This document shows positions 38,441-46,397 of a DNA stretch of 64,000 nucleotides, piece after piece (within the stretch, counting starts at the first letter, position 1; each line of letters opens with the position of its first letter). Source of the stretch: DATADW01 sp963733905. Lineage in GTDB: Bacteria > Actinomycetota > Acidimicrobiia > Spongiisociales > DATADW01. Location of the stretch: NCBI GenBank assembly GCA_963733905.1, contig CAVTEU010000018.1, positions 62,001 through 126,000 of the forward strand, in the 5' to 3' direction. The notes below the pieces were generated by a model that worked only from the letters and a program-made list of their open reading frames with translations, was not told where the DNA came from and ran no database searches. The position numbers and the translations under genes are program-made.

Positions 38441-39958
38441 TTACTCCCACTCGATAGTGGCAGGGGGTTTTGAGGAAATGTCGTACGCAACGCGGTTCAC
38501 CCCGGGGACCTCGTTGATCACGCGCGTCGATATCCGTTCGAGTACCTCGTAAGGGAGGCGAGCCCAATCGGCGGTCATGGCGTCGTCGCTGGTAACCGCC
38601 CGGACGACGATCGGATACGCATAGGTTCGGCTATCGCCCTGGACACCGACGGTCCTGACCGCTGGCAGGACAGCGAACGCCTGCCATAGGTCACGTCCCA
38701 GCCCGGCCCTCCTGATCTCCTCCACAACGATGGCGTCGGCGGCCCTCAGTACCTCGAGTCTCTCGGCTGTCACCTCGCCGATGACCCTGACCGCCAGCCC
38801 CGGCCCCGGGAAAGGCTGCCGCCAGACGATCTCCTCGGGCAACCCCAATTCCTCCCCGACGGCCCGGACCTCGTCCTTGAAGAGGTCACGGAGGGGCTCG
38901 ATCAACTGGAACCGCATGTCGGCGGGAAGGCCGCCGACGTTGTGATGGCTCTTGATTCTGGCCGCATCGCTGGTGCCCGACTCGATGACGTCGGGGTACA
39001 AAGTCCCCTGGACGAGGAAGCGGGCGTCGGCATGGTCGGCGGCGACCTCCTCGAACACACGGATGAAGGTCTCACCGATCCGCTTGCGCTTCACCTCGGG
39101 GTCGTCGACGCCGGCTAGTTGCTCGAGGAATCGGTCGGCAGCCTTGACATGGACCAGATCGACCCCGAAGTGACGACGGAAGGTCTCCTCGACCTGCTCT
39201 GCCTCCCCTTCCCGCAGCAATCCGTGATCCACGAATATGCAGGTGAGACGGTCGCCCACTGCCTCGTGGACGATGGCGGCGGCGACCGCCGAGTCGACCC
39301 CGCCGGAAAGAGCGCATATCACCTTCTCATCGCCCACCATCCGACGCACCGCGGCCACCGATTGCTCGATGATCGAGTGCGAGGTCCATGTCGGACGGGC
39401 GCCGGCTATGTCGTAGAGAAAGGCGCGGAGGATCTCGCTCCCCCGCGGCGTGTGGGCGACCTCGGGGTGGAACTGGACGCCGATAAGCCGCCTCTCCCGG
39501 TCCTCCATGGCGGCGACCGGTGATCCAGCGCTGGTGGCAGTTGAGACGAAACCGGCCGGGGGCCTGGTGACGGCATCGCCGTGGCTCATCCAGACATCGA
39601 GCGACTCGGGCAGATCCTCGAAGAGCACCGACTTGGCGGTGACCGCCAGGTCGGTCTTGCCGTACTCCCCGCCACCCGTCGGGGCAACGGTGCCACCCAG
39701 CTCGCTGGCGATGAGCTGGTGGCCGTAACAGATCCCCAGCACGGGTATACCGATCTCGAATATGGCCGGGTCGATGCGGTATGCGTTCTCTGCGTAGACC
39801 GAGAGCGGTCCGCCCGAGAGGATGACAGCACTCGGCTTTCTCTGCTCCAGATCAGCCGCGCTGATGGTGCGGGGCACGATCTCGGAGTGAACGTGGGCCT
39901 CGCGCACCCTCCTCGCGATGAGCTGGGCGTACTGCGCCCCGAGGTCGACCACGAGCAC
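38441..39958 (-). CDS. guaA: GMP synthase (glutamine-hydrolysing)
   Basis: A 505-residue two-domain enzyme that aminates XMP to GMP. The class I amidotransferase domain has the nucleophile C77 (GICYGHQL) and the His/Glu pair in QFHPEVAHT; the ATP-pyrophosphatase domain has the P-loop CALSGGVDSAVAAA (about 215) and VDHGLLR; the C-terminal dimerisation domain ends STRVINEVPGVNRVAYDISS, then PPATIEWE. The GTG at 39958 starts VLVVDLGAQYAQLI, consistent with homologues. guaB3 is upstream on the same strand (69 bases), so guanine-nucleotide genes are grouped. Confidence 0.95.
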   Translation of the reverse strand: MLVVDLGAQYAQLIARRVREAHVHSEIVPRTISAADLEQRKPSAVILSGGPLSVYAENAYRIDPAIFEIGIPVLGICYGHQLIASELGGTVAPTGGGEYGKTDLAVTAKSVLFEDLPESLDVWMSHGDAVTRPPAGFVSTATSAGSPVAAMEDRERRLIGVQFHPEVAHTPRGSEILRAFLYDIAGARPTWTSHSIIEQSVAAVRRMVGDEKVICALSGGVDSAVAAAIVHEAVGDRLTCIFVDHGLLREGEAEQVEETFRRHFGVDLVHVKAADRFLEQLAGVDDPEVKRKRIGETFIRVFEEVAADHADARFLVQGTLYPDVIESGTSDAARIKSHHNVGGLPADMRFQLIEPLRDLFKDEVRAVGEELGLPEEIVWRQPFPGPGLAVRVIGEVTAERLEVLRAADAIVVEEIRRAGLGRDLWQAFAVLPAVRTVGVQGDSRTYAYPIVVRAVTSDDAMTADWARLPYEVLERISTRVINEVPGVNRVAYDISSKPPATIEWE

Positions 39959-40027
39959 CGTGTCGTGCTGTTGGTCTGTCTCGGCTCCCTCCGGCTCCGC
40001 GGGCGTCAGGCATGCGCAACCGTCCCG

Positions 40028-41185
40028 TCAGGCCATCCCCACCCGCTGCGCCCGTTGCAGCGCCTTCCCCTCGGTCTGCAGCGACGGCGCCAACATCACC
40101 TCCGCCTTCTGGAACTCCTTGACGTCGGCGTAGCCGGTCGTTGCCATCGATGTCCGCAACGCCCCGAAGAGGTTGCGCTTCCCGTCGTTCTCGTGCGCCG
40201 GGCCGACGAGGATCTCGGCGAGCGAGCCCAACTGACCCACCTGCACCCGTGTCCCCCTCGGCAACGTCGGGTGGAATGTGGCCATGCCCCAGTGATAACC
40301 CCTCCCGGGCGCCTCGGTGGCGGCTGCCAGCGGGGAACCGAGCATGACCGCGTCTGCGCCGCAGGCGATCGCCTTGGCCACGTCACCCCCGGTGCGCATC
40401 CCCCCGTCGGCCAGGACATGGACATAGCGACCGGTCTCGTCGAGATGGCGGATCCTGGCCCCGGCGGCGTCGGCGATCGCCGTGGCCTGGGGCACCCCGA
40501 TCCCGAGCACCGCCCTGGTGGTGCAAGCTGCCCCTGGCCCGACACCGACGAGGATGGCGACCGCACCCGTCCGCATGAGGTGGAGAGCGGTCGAATAGCT
40601 GGCACAACCGCCGACCACCACCGGCACCTCGCACTCGGCGATGAACTTCTTGAGATTGAGCGGCTCGACCCGGGTGGAGACGTGCTCGGCCGAGACCACC
40701 GTCCCCTGTATGACCAGGATGTCGAGCCCAGCCTCGATTGCGAGCGGCGACAGCTCGGCAACCTTCTGAGGGGTCAGGCTGGCGGCGGTGACCACACCCG
40801 CTTCCTTGATCTCCTCGATGCGTCGCCCGATCAGGTCGGGCTCGATCGGCTGCAGATAGATCTCCTGCATGCGACGGGTCGCCTTCTCGGCGGGGAGGTC
40901 GGCTATCTCGTCGTAATAGGGAGTGGGGTCCTCGTACCGGGTCCAGAGCCCTTCGAGGTTGAGCACTCCGAGCCCGCCCAACCGGCCGATGGCGACCGCC
41001 GTGTCGGGACTGAGCGCAGAATCCATCGCCGCTCCCAGCATCGGCAACTCGAAACGGAACGCATCGAGTTGCCAGGAGATATCGATGTCATCGGGGTCGC
41101 GGGTCCGACGGCTGGGAACCACGGCGATGTCGTCGAACCCGAAGGCTTGTCTCGCCGACTTGCCGATGCCGATATCGATCTCCAC
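40028..41185 (-). CDS. guaB3: GuaB3 family IMP dehydrogenase-related protein
   Basis: A 385-residue TIM-barrel protein of the IMPDH/GMP reductase superfamily, of the short actinobacterial type without CBS domains. The loop cysteine is C221 in GVGPGAACTTR; FGFDDIAVVPSRRTRD near 15-30 and LADGGMRTGGDVAKAIACGA near 255-275 are family markers. GuaB3 proteins usually coexist with a true GuaB, and their activity is unsettled. GTG 41185 is chosen by homology (VEIDIGIGKSARQAFGF); the frame is open upstream through a repeat region. It precedes guaA. Confidence 0.88.
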   Translation of the reverse strand: MEIDIGIGKSARQAFGFDDIAVVPSRRTRDPDDIDISWQLDAFRFELPMLGAAMDSALSPDTAVAIGRLGGLGVLNLEGLWTRYEDPTPYYDEIADLPAEKATRRMQEIYLQPIEPDLIGRRIEEIKEAGVVTAASLTPQKVAELSPLAIEAGLDILVIQGTVVSAEHVSTRVEPLNLKKFIAECEVPVVVGGCASYSTALHLMRTGAVAILVGVGPGAACTTRAVLGIGVPQATAIADAAGARIRHLDETGRYVHVLADGGMRTGGDVAKAIACGADAVMLGSPLAAATEAPGRGYHWGMATFHPTLPRGTRVQVGQLGSLAEILVGPAHENDGKRNLFGALRTSMATTGYADVKEFQKAEVMLAPSLQTEGKALQRAQRVGMA

Positions 41186-41258
41186 CGCACACCTCCGCCC
41201 GAAGAAAGGTCGCCGCGGCCACGGTACCAGTGGGGCCCGACGTCCCCATATCAACGGG

Positions 41259-41309
41259 CCAACCCAGGGTTGGGGAGTACCCAGGCGGTAGCTGCCAACC
41301 CTGGGTTGG
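41259..41309. repeat. Two CCAACCCWGGGTTGG palindromes
   Basis: CCAACCCAGGGTTGG at 41259-41273 and CCAACCCTGGGTTGG at 41295-41309, odd-centre 15-bp palindromes spaced 36 bases apart between the divergent guaB3 and CPBP genes. They share the core with the sdhA-sdhB repeats. Confidence 0.85.
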
Positions 41310-41329
41310 AGGACTCCTTCCGCCATACC

Positions 41330-41335
41330 TAACCT
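41330..41335 (+). promoter_or_regulatory. Leaderless -10 box of the CPBP gene
   Basis: TAACCT ends 6 bases before GTG 41342, so +1 is predicted at the start codon; it favours this GTG over the one at 41339. Confidence 0.45.
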
Positions 41336-41341
41336 GATGTG

Positions 41342-42085
41342 GTGACCGAACCGGCGCCACCGGCGCCACCGACCGATAGCCATCTCCCGGCACCGCCCAC
41401 CTTGAGCGACTTCCTCCTGGTGCTCGCCCTCGGTGTGGCCGCCGCTGTCGTTGCCGGATTGGCGTTGGGCCCCGAGTTGACCCCGTTCCTCGTGTTCGCG
41501 GTGATCCTCCCCGCCCAGTACCTGGGGCACATCATCGGGATCGCCTGGGTGCTCCGACAGCGCAAGCTCACCCTGATCGACCTCGGGTTCACGATCACCG
41601 GATCGGATCCGGCCTATCTGCTCCTGGGGATGTTGCTCCAGTTCGCCCTTGCCATCCTGGTCCTACCGCTTGTCGAGCTGGTCGGCTTGCCGATCGTGGA
41701 GAGCCCTCAGGAGATCCAGTCGCTGATCGTGGGCGACCTGACCACCGCGGCGCGTGTCGCCCTGATGCTGAGCACGGCGCTTCTCGCTCCGGTGGTGGAG
41801 GAGCTCATGTTCCGCGGGATGCTGCTCCAGACGACGCTGGCGCGATGGGGAAGGCGACCGGCAGTGCTGATCACGTCGATCGCTTTTGCCGCTCTTCACC
41901 TCGTGACCCTCGACCCCAGCCAGTTCCTGGCGGCCGCCGTGATCACCCTCCCGCGCTTCTTCATCATGGGACTGGTGGTGGCACGCCTCACCCTCCGCAA
42001 GGGCCGGTTGGGACCGGCGATATTCACCCACGCCGGTTTCAACCTGATAGGCGTCATCGCCCTCTTCATCACCGCCCCCGGTTGA
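41342..42085 (+). CDS. CPBP-family intramembrane glutamic endopeptidase
   Basis: A 247-residue polytopic protein with about seven helices and the CPBP (Rce1-like, Abi) motifs: EELMFR with E153, E154 and R158, then FAALHL, and a final HAGFNLIG with the third-motif His/Asn. Members cleave prenylated or small peptide substrates in the membrane or act in bacteriocin immunity; the substrate here is unknown. The N-terminus is a Pro-rich cytoplasmic tail. It converges with trpS, with 5 bases between stop codons. Confidence 0.87.
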   Translation: MTEPAPPAPPTDSHLPAPPTLSDFLLVLALGVAAAVVAGLALGPELTPFLVFAVILPAQYLGHIIGIAWVLRQRKLTLIDLGFTITGSDPAYLLLGMLLQFALAILVLPLVELVGLPIVESPQEIQSLIVGDLTTAARVALMLSTALLAPVVEELMFRGMLLQTTLARWGRRPAVLITSIAFAALHLVTLDPSQFLAAAVITLPRFFIMGLVVARLTLRKGRLGPAIFTHAGFNLIGVIALFITAPG

Positions 42086-42090
42086 GGACG

Positions 42091-43077
42091 CTACGAGGCG
42101 CCCAACCCGACACGGCGCCGGACCGAGACCATGGTTTCTTCGGCGCGGATCCGCGCCTCGAGGGCACCCTCCTGCATGAGCCTGGCCACCTCGCGGTCGT
42201 CGAGAGCCAGGTAGGCACGCCGGATCGGGGCCAGGCCCTCGTCAACCGCCTCGGCGACGGCCGTCTTGAAAGGGCCATATCCCCCGTCGTGGTACTCACC
42301 CACGAGGTCGTCGACCGGTTTGCCGGTGAAGAAGGCGAGCAACTCGAGCAGGTTGGAGATCCCCGGCTTGCGGTCCCAGTCGTACTCGACGTAGCGCTCC
42401 GAGTCGGTGACCGCGCTGCGGATGCGGCTCCTGACCGTGTCGGCGTCGTCGAGCAACAGCACTCGTGACGTCGGATCGGGGTCCGACTTTGACATCTTCG
42501 CCGTCGGATCCTGGAGGGACATGACCCGGGCTCCGATGTCGGGAGTGATGCGATCGGGGACGGGGAACTCGTCGCCAAAGCGGTGGTTGAACCTCTCCGC
42601 CAGGTCACGGGTCAACTCGAGGTGCTGGGTCTGATCCTCACCCACCGGGACGGCATGGACACGGTGGATCAGGATGTCGGCGGCCATCAGGACGGGATAG
42701 GCGAGCAAGCCCAGGTTCTGGCCGGAGCGGTCCGACTTCTCCTTGAACTGGGTCATCCGCTGCAGCTGGCCGAGACCGGTGATGGTGCCCAGGATCCACG
42801 CCAACTCGGCGTGCTGTGGGACCTGGCTCTGGTAGTAGAGCAACGATCTATGCGGATCGACCCCCATGGCCAGGAGCATCTTGGCGGTCTCGATCCGGCC
42901 CCGTTGCAGCTCGGCCGGGTCGTAGGGAACGGTCATCGCATGCAGATCGACCACGCAATAGACGGTCTCGTACTCCTCCTGCAGAGCCACGTAGTTGCGT
43001 CCCGCCCCCACGTAGTTGCCGACATGGACGTTCCCGGTGGGTTGTATCCCCGAGAACACACGCTTCCGATCGCTCAT
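42091..43077 (-). CDS. trpS: Tryptophanyl-tRNA synthetase
   Basis: A 328-residue class I synthetase. HIGH-like motif GNVHVGN (15-21) after SGIQPTG, the tRNA/amino-acid segment LAYPVLMAADILIHRVHAVP with GEDQTQHLELTRD, and KMSKS in TAKMSKSDPD (about 194). Start ATG 43077 follows GAGGAAGG. Transcription must pass a terminator only 14 bases upstream, which is controlled by a Trp-rich leader peptide (43142-43171); expression is therefore likely induced by tryptophan or charged tRNA-Trp shortage. Confidence 0.95.
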   Translation of the reverse strand: MSDRKRVFSGIQPTGNVHVGNYVGAGRNYVALQEEYETVYCVVDLHAMTVPYDPAELQRGRIETAKMLLAMGVDPHRSLLYYQSQVPQHAELAWILGTITGLGQLQRMTQFKEKSDRSGQNLGLLAYPVLMAADILIHRVHAVPVGEDQTQHLELTRDLAERFNHRFGDEFPVPDRITPDIGARVMSLQDPTAKMSKSDPDPTSRVLLLDDADTVRSRIRSAVTDSERYVEYDWDRKPGISNLLELLAFFTGKPVDDLVGEYHDGGYGPFKTAVAEAVDEGLAPIRRAYLALDDREVARLMQEGALEARIRAEETMVSVRRRVGLGAS

Positions 43078-43090
43078 CGTCCTTCCTCAC

Positions 43091-43118
43091 AAAGAAAACC
43101 GCCGGGGCCTCCGGCGGG
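43091..43118 (-). terminator. Intrinsic terminator of the trpS attenuator
   Basis: Read on the minus strand: CCGCCGG (43117-43111), loop of 5, CCGGCGG (43105-43099), then TTTTCTTT (43098-43091). It is the best intrinsic terminator in the window and sits between the leader peptide and trpS. Confidence 0.85.
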
Positions 43119-43141
43119 TCGATGTCGCGGCGAGGCCCGTT

Positions 43142-43171
43142 CTAAAGGGGGGGCCACCACCATGCGCTCAT
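43142..43171 (-). CDS. trpS leader peptide (MSAWWWPPL)
   Basis: Nine codons with Trp at positions 4, 5 and 6, followed by two prolines, Leu and TAG. The ATG lies 7 bases after a TAGGCT -10 box, so the mRNA should begin at or one base before the ATG. The stop codon is three bases from the antiterminator arm. Trp is rare, so three in a row immediately upstream of a tryptophanyl-tRNA synthetase gene with a terminator is very unlikely by chance. Confidence 0.82.
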   Translation of the reverse strand: MSAWWWPPL

Positions 43172-43212
43172 GGTCGCGAGCCTAGCCCGGTGCGAGGTGA
43201 CCGTCCGGCTGC

Positions 43213-43921
43213 TCACCGACCTCCGGCCACCGATCCGACTGCCCTCGGGAACACGTCGGAGAAGGTGAGAATGAGCACGAAGAGGGCCACGAAACGCTGA
43301 CCCGAGGTCCACGCCCACACCGCCACTCCCAACCCGACCACGATCGAGATGACCCGAAGCGTGATCACGGATGGCTTCGGCGGGAGGGTGGCGTCGAGGA
43401 TCCTCGCCAGCATGTGATGCCCGTCCAGACCGCGGATGGGGACCCAGTTGAAGATGCCCCATACGACGCTCACCCAGATGAACACGGCGACACCCAGCGC
43501 CAGCAGATCTCCTTGGCCTATGGCGAAACCGATCATCGTCCCGAAGGTTCCGTCGGCCGAGGTTTCAGCCGCTGTGCCCGAAGAGACCCTGACGGGCGGC
43601 GAGCCAGACGACCATTCCAGCAACGATCTCGACAGCCGAACCGGCGGCGGAGATGATGAACCCCTGCCCGTTGGTGAACGGCTTGGTCGGGACCATCCGG
43701 GTGACGCCTCCCAGGGCATAGAGGGTCACCATCGCCTCGCCGGAGAAGCTGCGCGCCGCCACGGCGTGCCCCAATTCGTGGATCAGCACCGACAGGATGG
43801 CGACGCCGGTGAACACCGCGATCTCGACCCCTTGGAACCCGGAGTTCCAGGCGAAGAGGGCGAGCACCAACGCCGACCAGTGGATCCGCACCGGAATCGG
43901 GCCGAGGGCGAACCTCAGCAC
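43213..43921 (-). CDS. Site-2 protease family (M50) membrane metalloprotease (one frameshift)
   Basis: About 235 residues with six or so helices. The zinc motif HELGH (H48, E49, H52) lies in helix 2 (LSVLIHELGHAVAAR), and the second motif NWVPIRGLDGHHML provides the third ligand Asp. A break near 43590 joins the two halves. It is a compact M50B protein without PDZ or CBS domains. Such proteases cut transmembrane anti-sigma factors or other membrane proteins; no substrate is indicated. GTG 43921 is 5-6 bases after a TACCAT box, again nearly leaderless. It is upstream of the trpS leader. Confidence 0.82.
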
Positions 43922-43973
43922 ACCTGATGGTACGAGTGGCCGTCTCGATGCGTTGCTGTGGACAAGTCCGCAA

Positions 43974-44156
43974 CTACACCCCGGGAGAGGCCGAGACCCC
44001 GGGTGTCGGCCTGGCCCGTCCTCGGCTCGGTCGTCGGGGTCCTGCGATCAATTGGGACTCGACCTGCGTCGTCGCGCGGACCCGACTCTCCACCCCATTC
44101 GCTCGAAGCTCGCTAACGATGAGCTCTGCATCGAAGCGAGAGGTCAGGTTTCGCAC
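43974..44156 (-). CDS. Small protein, possibly DUF2007-like signal-transducing domain
   Basis: The first 35 residues, RNLTSRFDAELIVSELRANG then VESRVRATTQ, follow the DUF2007 pattern (a short strand, then a helix starting near F-x-A-E-L and a G-V/I-x-x-x-V strand). The rest (PRRPSRGRARPTPGVSASPG) is low complexity and may be out of frame. It lies 55 bases downstream of the SIS-domain gene on the same strand and could be its last operon member. Weak evidence. Confidence 0.35.
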   Translation of the reverse strand: MRNLTSRFDAELIVSELRANGVESRVRATTQVESQLIAGPRRPSRGRARPTPGVSASPGV

Positions 44157-44211
44157 TGGAACCCAATCCGAGTCTGGATCGAACTGAGCGGTCGTCGAGT
44201 ATGTTCGCTCG

Positions 44212-45249
44212 TCACACCGTTCTGGTCACCTTGCGTAGGCCGCGGGGGGCGTCGGGGTCGAGGCCGCGGGCGCGGGTGAGGTGGTAGGTGGCAAGCTGGG
44301 CGGCGACGATGGTCGGGATTGGCGCCAGCCATTCGGGTAACCCTGGCGCCAGATGCACCACGGCCCCAGGCAGTGGATGGTCCGGGCGGTCGTTGAGCAC
44401 CATCAGCTCGGCACCACGTTCTGCCACCGATCGGATCAAGTCGTCGACATCGTCCTCGAGCTCTCCCGCGGTGGCGATGGCCAGGACCGGGAACCCAGGC
44501 TCCACCAGCGCCACCGGCCCATGCCGGAAGTCGGCGGTCGAGTAGGGCTGGGCCAGCACCTGCGCCAGTTCCTGGAGCTTGAGGGCCCACTCGAAAGCGG
44601 TGGAGTGCTGGAAGCCGCGTGCCAGGACCGCGCACCGGTCGTCCTCGGCCAGGTGCGCCACCGCCGACTCCAGTTCCTTGGTCCGGCTCAGCGCAGCCGC
44701 CACATGTTGCGGAAGCTCGGCCAGGCTCGCACCGGGGTCGGGCTCTCCGGCAAGTGCCTCGGAGAGCATCGCCACAACCGCAAGCTGGCAGGTGTAGGTC
44801 TTGGTGGCGGCCACCGCTCTTTCTTCGCCCGCATACAGGGCGAGCACTTCGTCGGCTGCAGAAGCCATCGGGGAGTCGGGGTCGTTGGTGATTGCGAGCG
44901 TCGGCCGGCGCCGCCTCCGCGCCTCCTCGAGCACGCCGACCAGGTCGGGCGACTGGCCGGACTGCGAGATCCCCACGACGAGTGCTCCTTCGAGGGACGG
45001 TGGTTGGTTGTATCCCCCGAATAGCGACGGTGCAGCCGAGGCGACTGCCAGTCCGTTGCGCGCTCCCCATACGTACTGGGCATAGCGGGCGGCGTTGTCC
45101 GAGGTGCCACGCGCCGCGATCAACACCCATCCGATGTCGGACCCGTCGATGAGCGCCCCGATCCGCGAGACCTGGCGGCGGTTTCCCTCGATGACCGACT
45201 CCAACCGGTCCGGTTGCTGGTGGATCTCGTCCCAAAGCTCACTGCTCAT
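44212..45249 (-). CDS. SIS-domain sugar isomerase, probable glucosamine-6-phosphate deaminase (NagB-II type)
   Basis: A 345-residue protein with two SIS domains, like the isomerase half of GlmS without the glutaminase domain. Motifs: RGTSDNAARYAQYVWG (48-63), VGISQSGQSPDLVGVLEEAR with the SQSG phosphosugar loop, and EWALKLQELAQVLAQPYSTADFRHGP (E/K/H active-site segment, second domain). In the context of nagA and nagZ it most likely converts GlcN-6-P to fructose-6-P and ammonia. Alternatives are AgaS-type or fructosamine deglycase activities. Its ATG overlaps the nagA stop by ATGA. Confidence 0.82.
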   Translation of the reverse strand: MSSELWDEIHQQPDRLESVIEGNRRQVSRIGALIDGSDIGWVLIAARGTSDNAARYAQYVWGARNGLAVASAAPSLFGGYNQPPSLEGALVVGISQSGQSPDLVGVLEEARRRRRPTLAITNDPDSPMASAADEVLALYAGEERAVAATKTYTCQLAVVAMLSEALAGEPDPGASLAELPQHVAAALSRTKELESAVAHLAEDDRCAVLARGFQHSTAFEWALKLQELAQVLAQPYSTADFRHGPVALVEPGFPVLAIATAGELEDDVDDLIRSVAERGAELMVLNDRPDHPLPGAVVHLAPGLPEWLAPIPTIVAAQLATYHLTRARGLDPDAPRGLRKVTRTV

Positions 45250-46397
45250 TGACGCGCCCCCTGGCGGTCGGTTTGGAACACGACCTGACCGCCGATGATG
45301 GTGGCGATTACATCTCCGTCGAAGTCGAAGATTGTGAGGTCGGCGCGGGCGCCGACAGCAATTCGGCCCCGGGTCGTGTCACCGATTACCCGAGCAGGCA
45401 CCGTCGAGGCGGCGAGGATCGCTTGCTCGAGCCGGCATCCGCTGAACCGGACAAGGTTCCGGACCGCCTCGTCGAGGGTGAGCACAGACCCGGCGAGCTG
45501 CCCGTCGGGACCCACCGTCACTGCACCCTCGACGGTCACCGCCATGGATCCGAGAGGATGAGCGCCATCACCCAGACCCGCCGCCGCCACTGCGTCGGTG
45601 ACCAGCACCAAACGGTCGGGACCCAATGCCGCCCAGGCGAGACTCACCATTGCCGGATGGAGGTGGACACCGTCGGCGATCACACCGGCGGTGAGCCCTG
45701 GCTCGGTGAGGAGAAACCCGGCGAGACCGGGTGCACGATGATGGAGAGGGGGCATGGCGTTGAAGAGATGGGTGCCGTGGGTGACCCCGGCCGAGGCCGC
45801 CGCCTTGGCCTCTTCGTAGGTGGCGAGCGAGTGTCCCGCCGCGGCCACGACTCCGGCGGCGCGCAGCAGGGCCACCACCTCAGTCGCCCCAGGTATCTCG
45901 GGCGCAAGAGTCACCATCGCCACCACGCCGGATTGCGCCCACCTTTGTGCGTCGTCTTCCGAGGGAGGAACCAGCAGGTGCTCGGGGTGGGTGCCCCGCG
46001 CCGCGGCAGACAGGAACGGGCCTTCGAGGTGGAGACCGAGCGGGATTGCGCCCCTGTAGCCGGATGGCGGGCCGGCGCCCATCACCTTGATGGCTGCTTC
46101 GGGGTCGGAACCGGTGATGACTGTAGGGAGATACGCGGTGACACCGGTGGAGGCCAACCATTCGCCCGCGGGCCATACCGAGTCCGGGTGCGAGCTGAAA
46201 TCGTGACCGGCAACCCCGTTCACCTGGAGGTCGATCAAACCGGGTGCCACCAGCAGACCAGTGGCATCGAAGTCGAGGCGACCATCCGGGCCCTTCTCCC
46301 CTAATGCTGTGATCGTCCCTTCTTCGATGGTGACATCCGCCATGATCGGGCCGGCTGGTGTGATCACCGACCCGTTGCGGACCACGAGCGAATTCAC
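45246..46397 (-). CDS. nagA: N-acetylglucosamine-6-phosphate deacetylase
   Basis: A 383-residue amidohydrolase-superfamily enzyme that removes acetate from GlcNAc-6-P. Metal and catalytic motifs: LIDLQVNGVAGHDFS (55-69), HLEGPF with metal ligand E125, AAGHSLATYEEA, GTHLFNAMPPLHHRAPGLAG, VIADGVHLHP and the catalytic Asp in LVTDAVAAAG. The GTG at 46397 overlaps the true nagZ stop (GTGA); read uncorrected, the nagZ C-terminus appears fused in frame to nagA. The product feeds the SIS deaminase encoded immediately downstream. Confidence 0.92.
   Translation of the reverse strand: MNSLVVRNGSVITPAGPIMADVTIEEGTITALGEKGPDGRLDFDATGLLVAPGLIDLQVNGVAGHDFSSHPDSVWPAGEWLASTGVTAYLPTVITGSDPEAAIKVMGAGPPSGYRGAIPLGLHLEGPFLSAAARGTHPEHLLVPPSEDDAQRWAQSGVVAMVTLAPEIPGATEVVALLRAAGVVAAAGHSLATYEEAKAAASAGVTHGTHLFNAMPPLHHRAPGLAGFLLTEPGLTAGVIADGVHLHPAMVSLAWAALGPDRLVLVTDAVAAAGLGDGAHPLGSMAVTVEGAVTVGPDGQLAGSVLTLDEAVRNLVRFSGCRLEQAILAASTVPARVIGDTTRGRIAVGARADLTIFDFDGDVIATIIGGQVVFQTDRQGARQ

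Larger units (their letters stand above)
43091..43184 (-). promoter_or_regulatory. trpS leader: ribosome-mediated transcription attenuator
   Basis: Order on the minus strand: TAGGCT -10 box (43184-43179), leaderless leader peptide (43171-43142), region 2 GGGCCTC (43138-43132), region 3 GAGGCCC (43111-43105), region 4 and T-run. Regions 2 and 3 are perfectly complementary over 7 bp and region 3 overlaps the terminator stem, so antiterminator and terminator exclude each other. A GGCCC just after the Trp codons can also pair with GGGCC of region 2. A ribosome stalled on the Trp codons leaves region 2 free; one at the stop codon covers it. This is classical trp-type attenuation. Confidence 0.82.

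Noticed and set aside
40028..41530. A 500-residue GuaB3 with an N-terminal domain
   Set aside because: The extra 115 residues are translated from the palindromic repeat region and antisense to the CPBP gene; homology starts at GTG 41185.
43142..43462. A 106-residue minus-strand ORF ending WWWPPL as a normal gene
   Set aside because: Upstream of the internal ATG it is out of frame with and overlaps the M50 protease gene; only the last 9 codons make sense, as a leader peptide.
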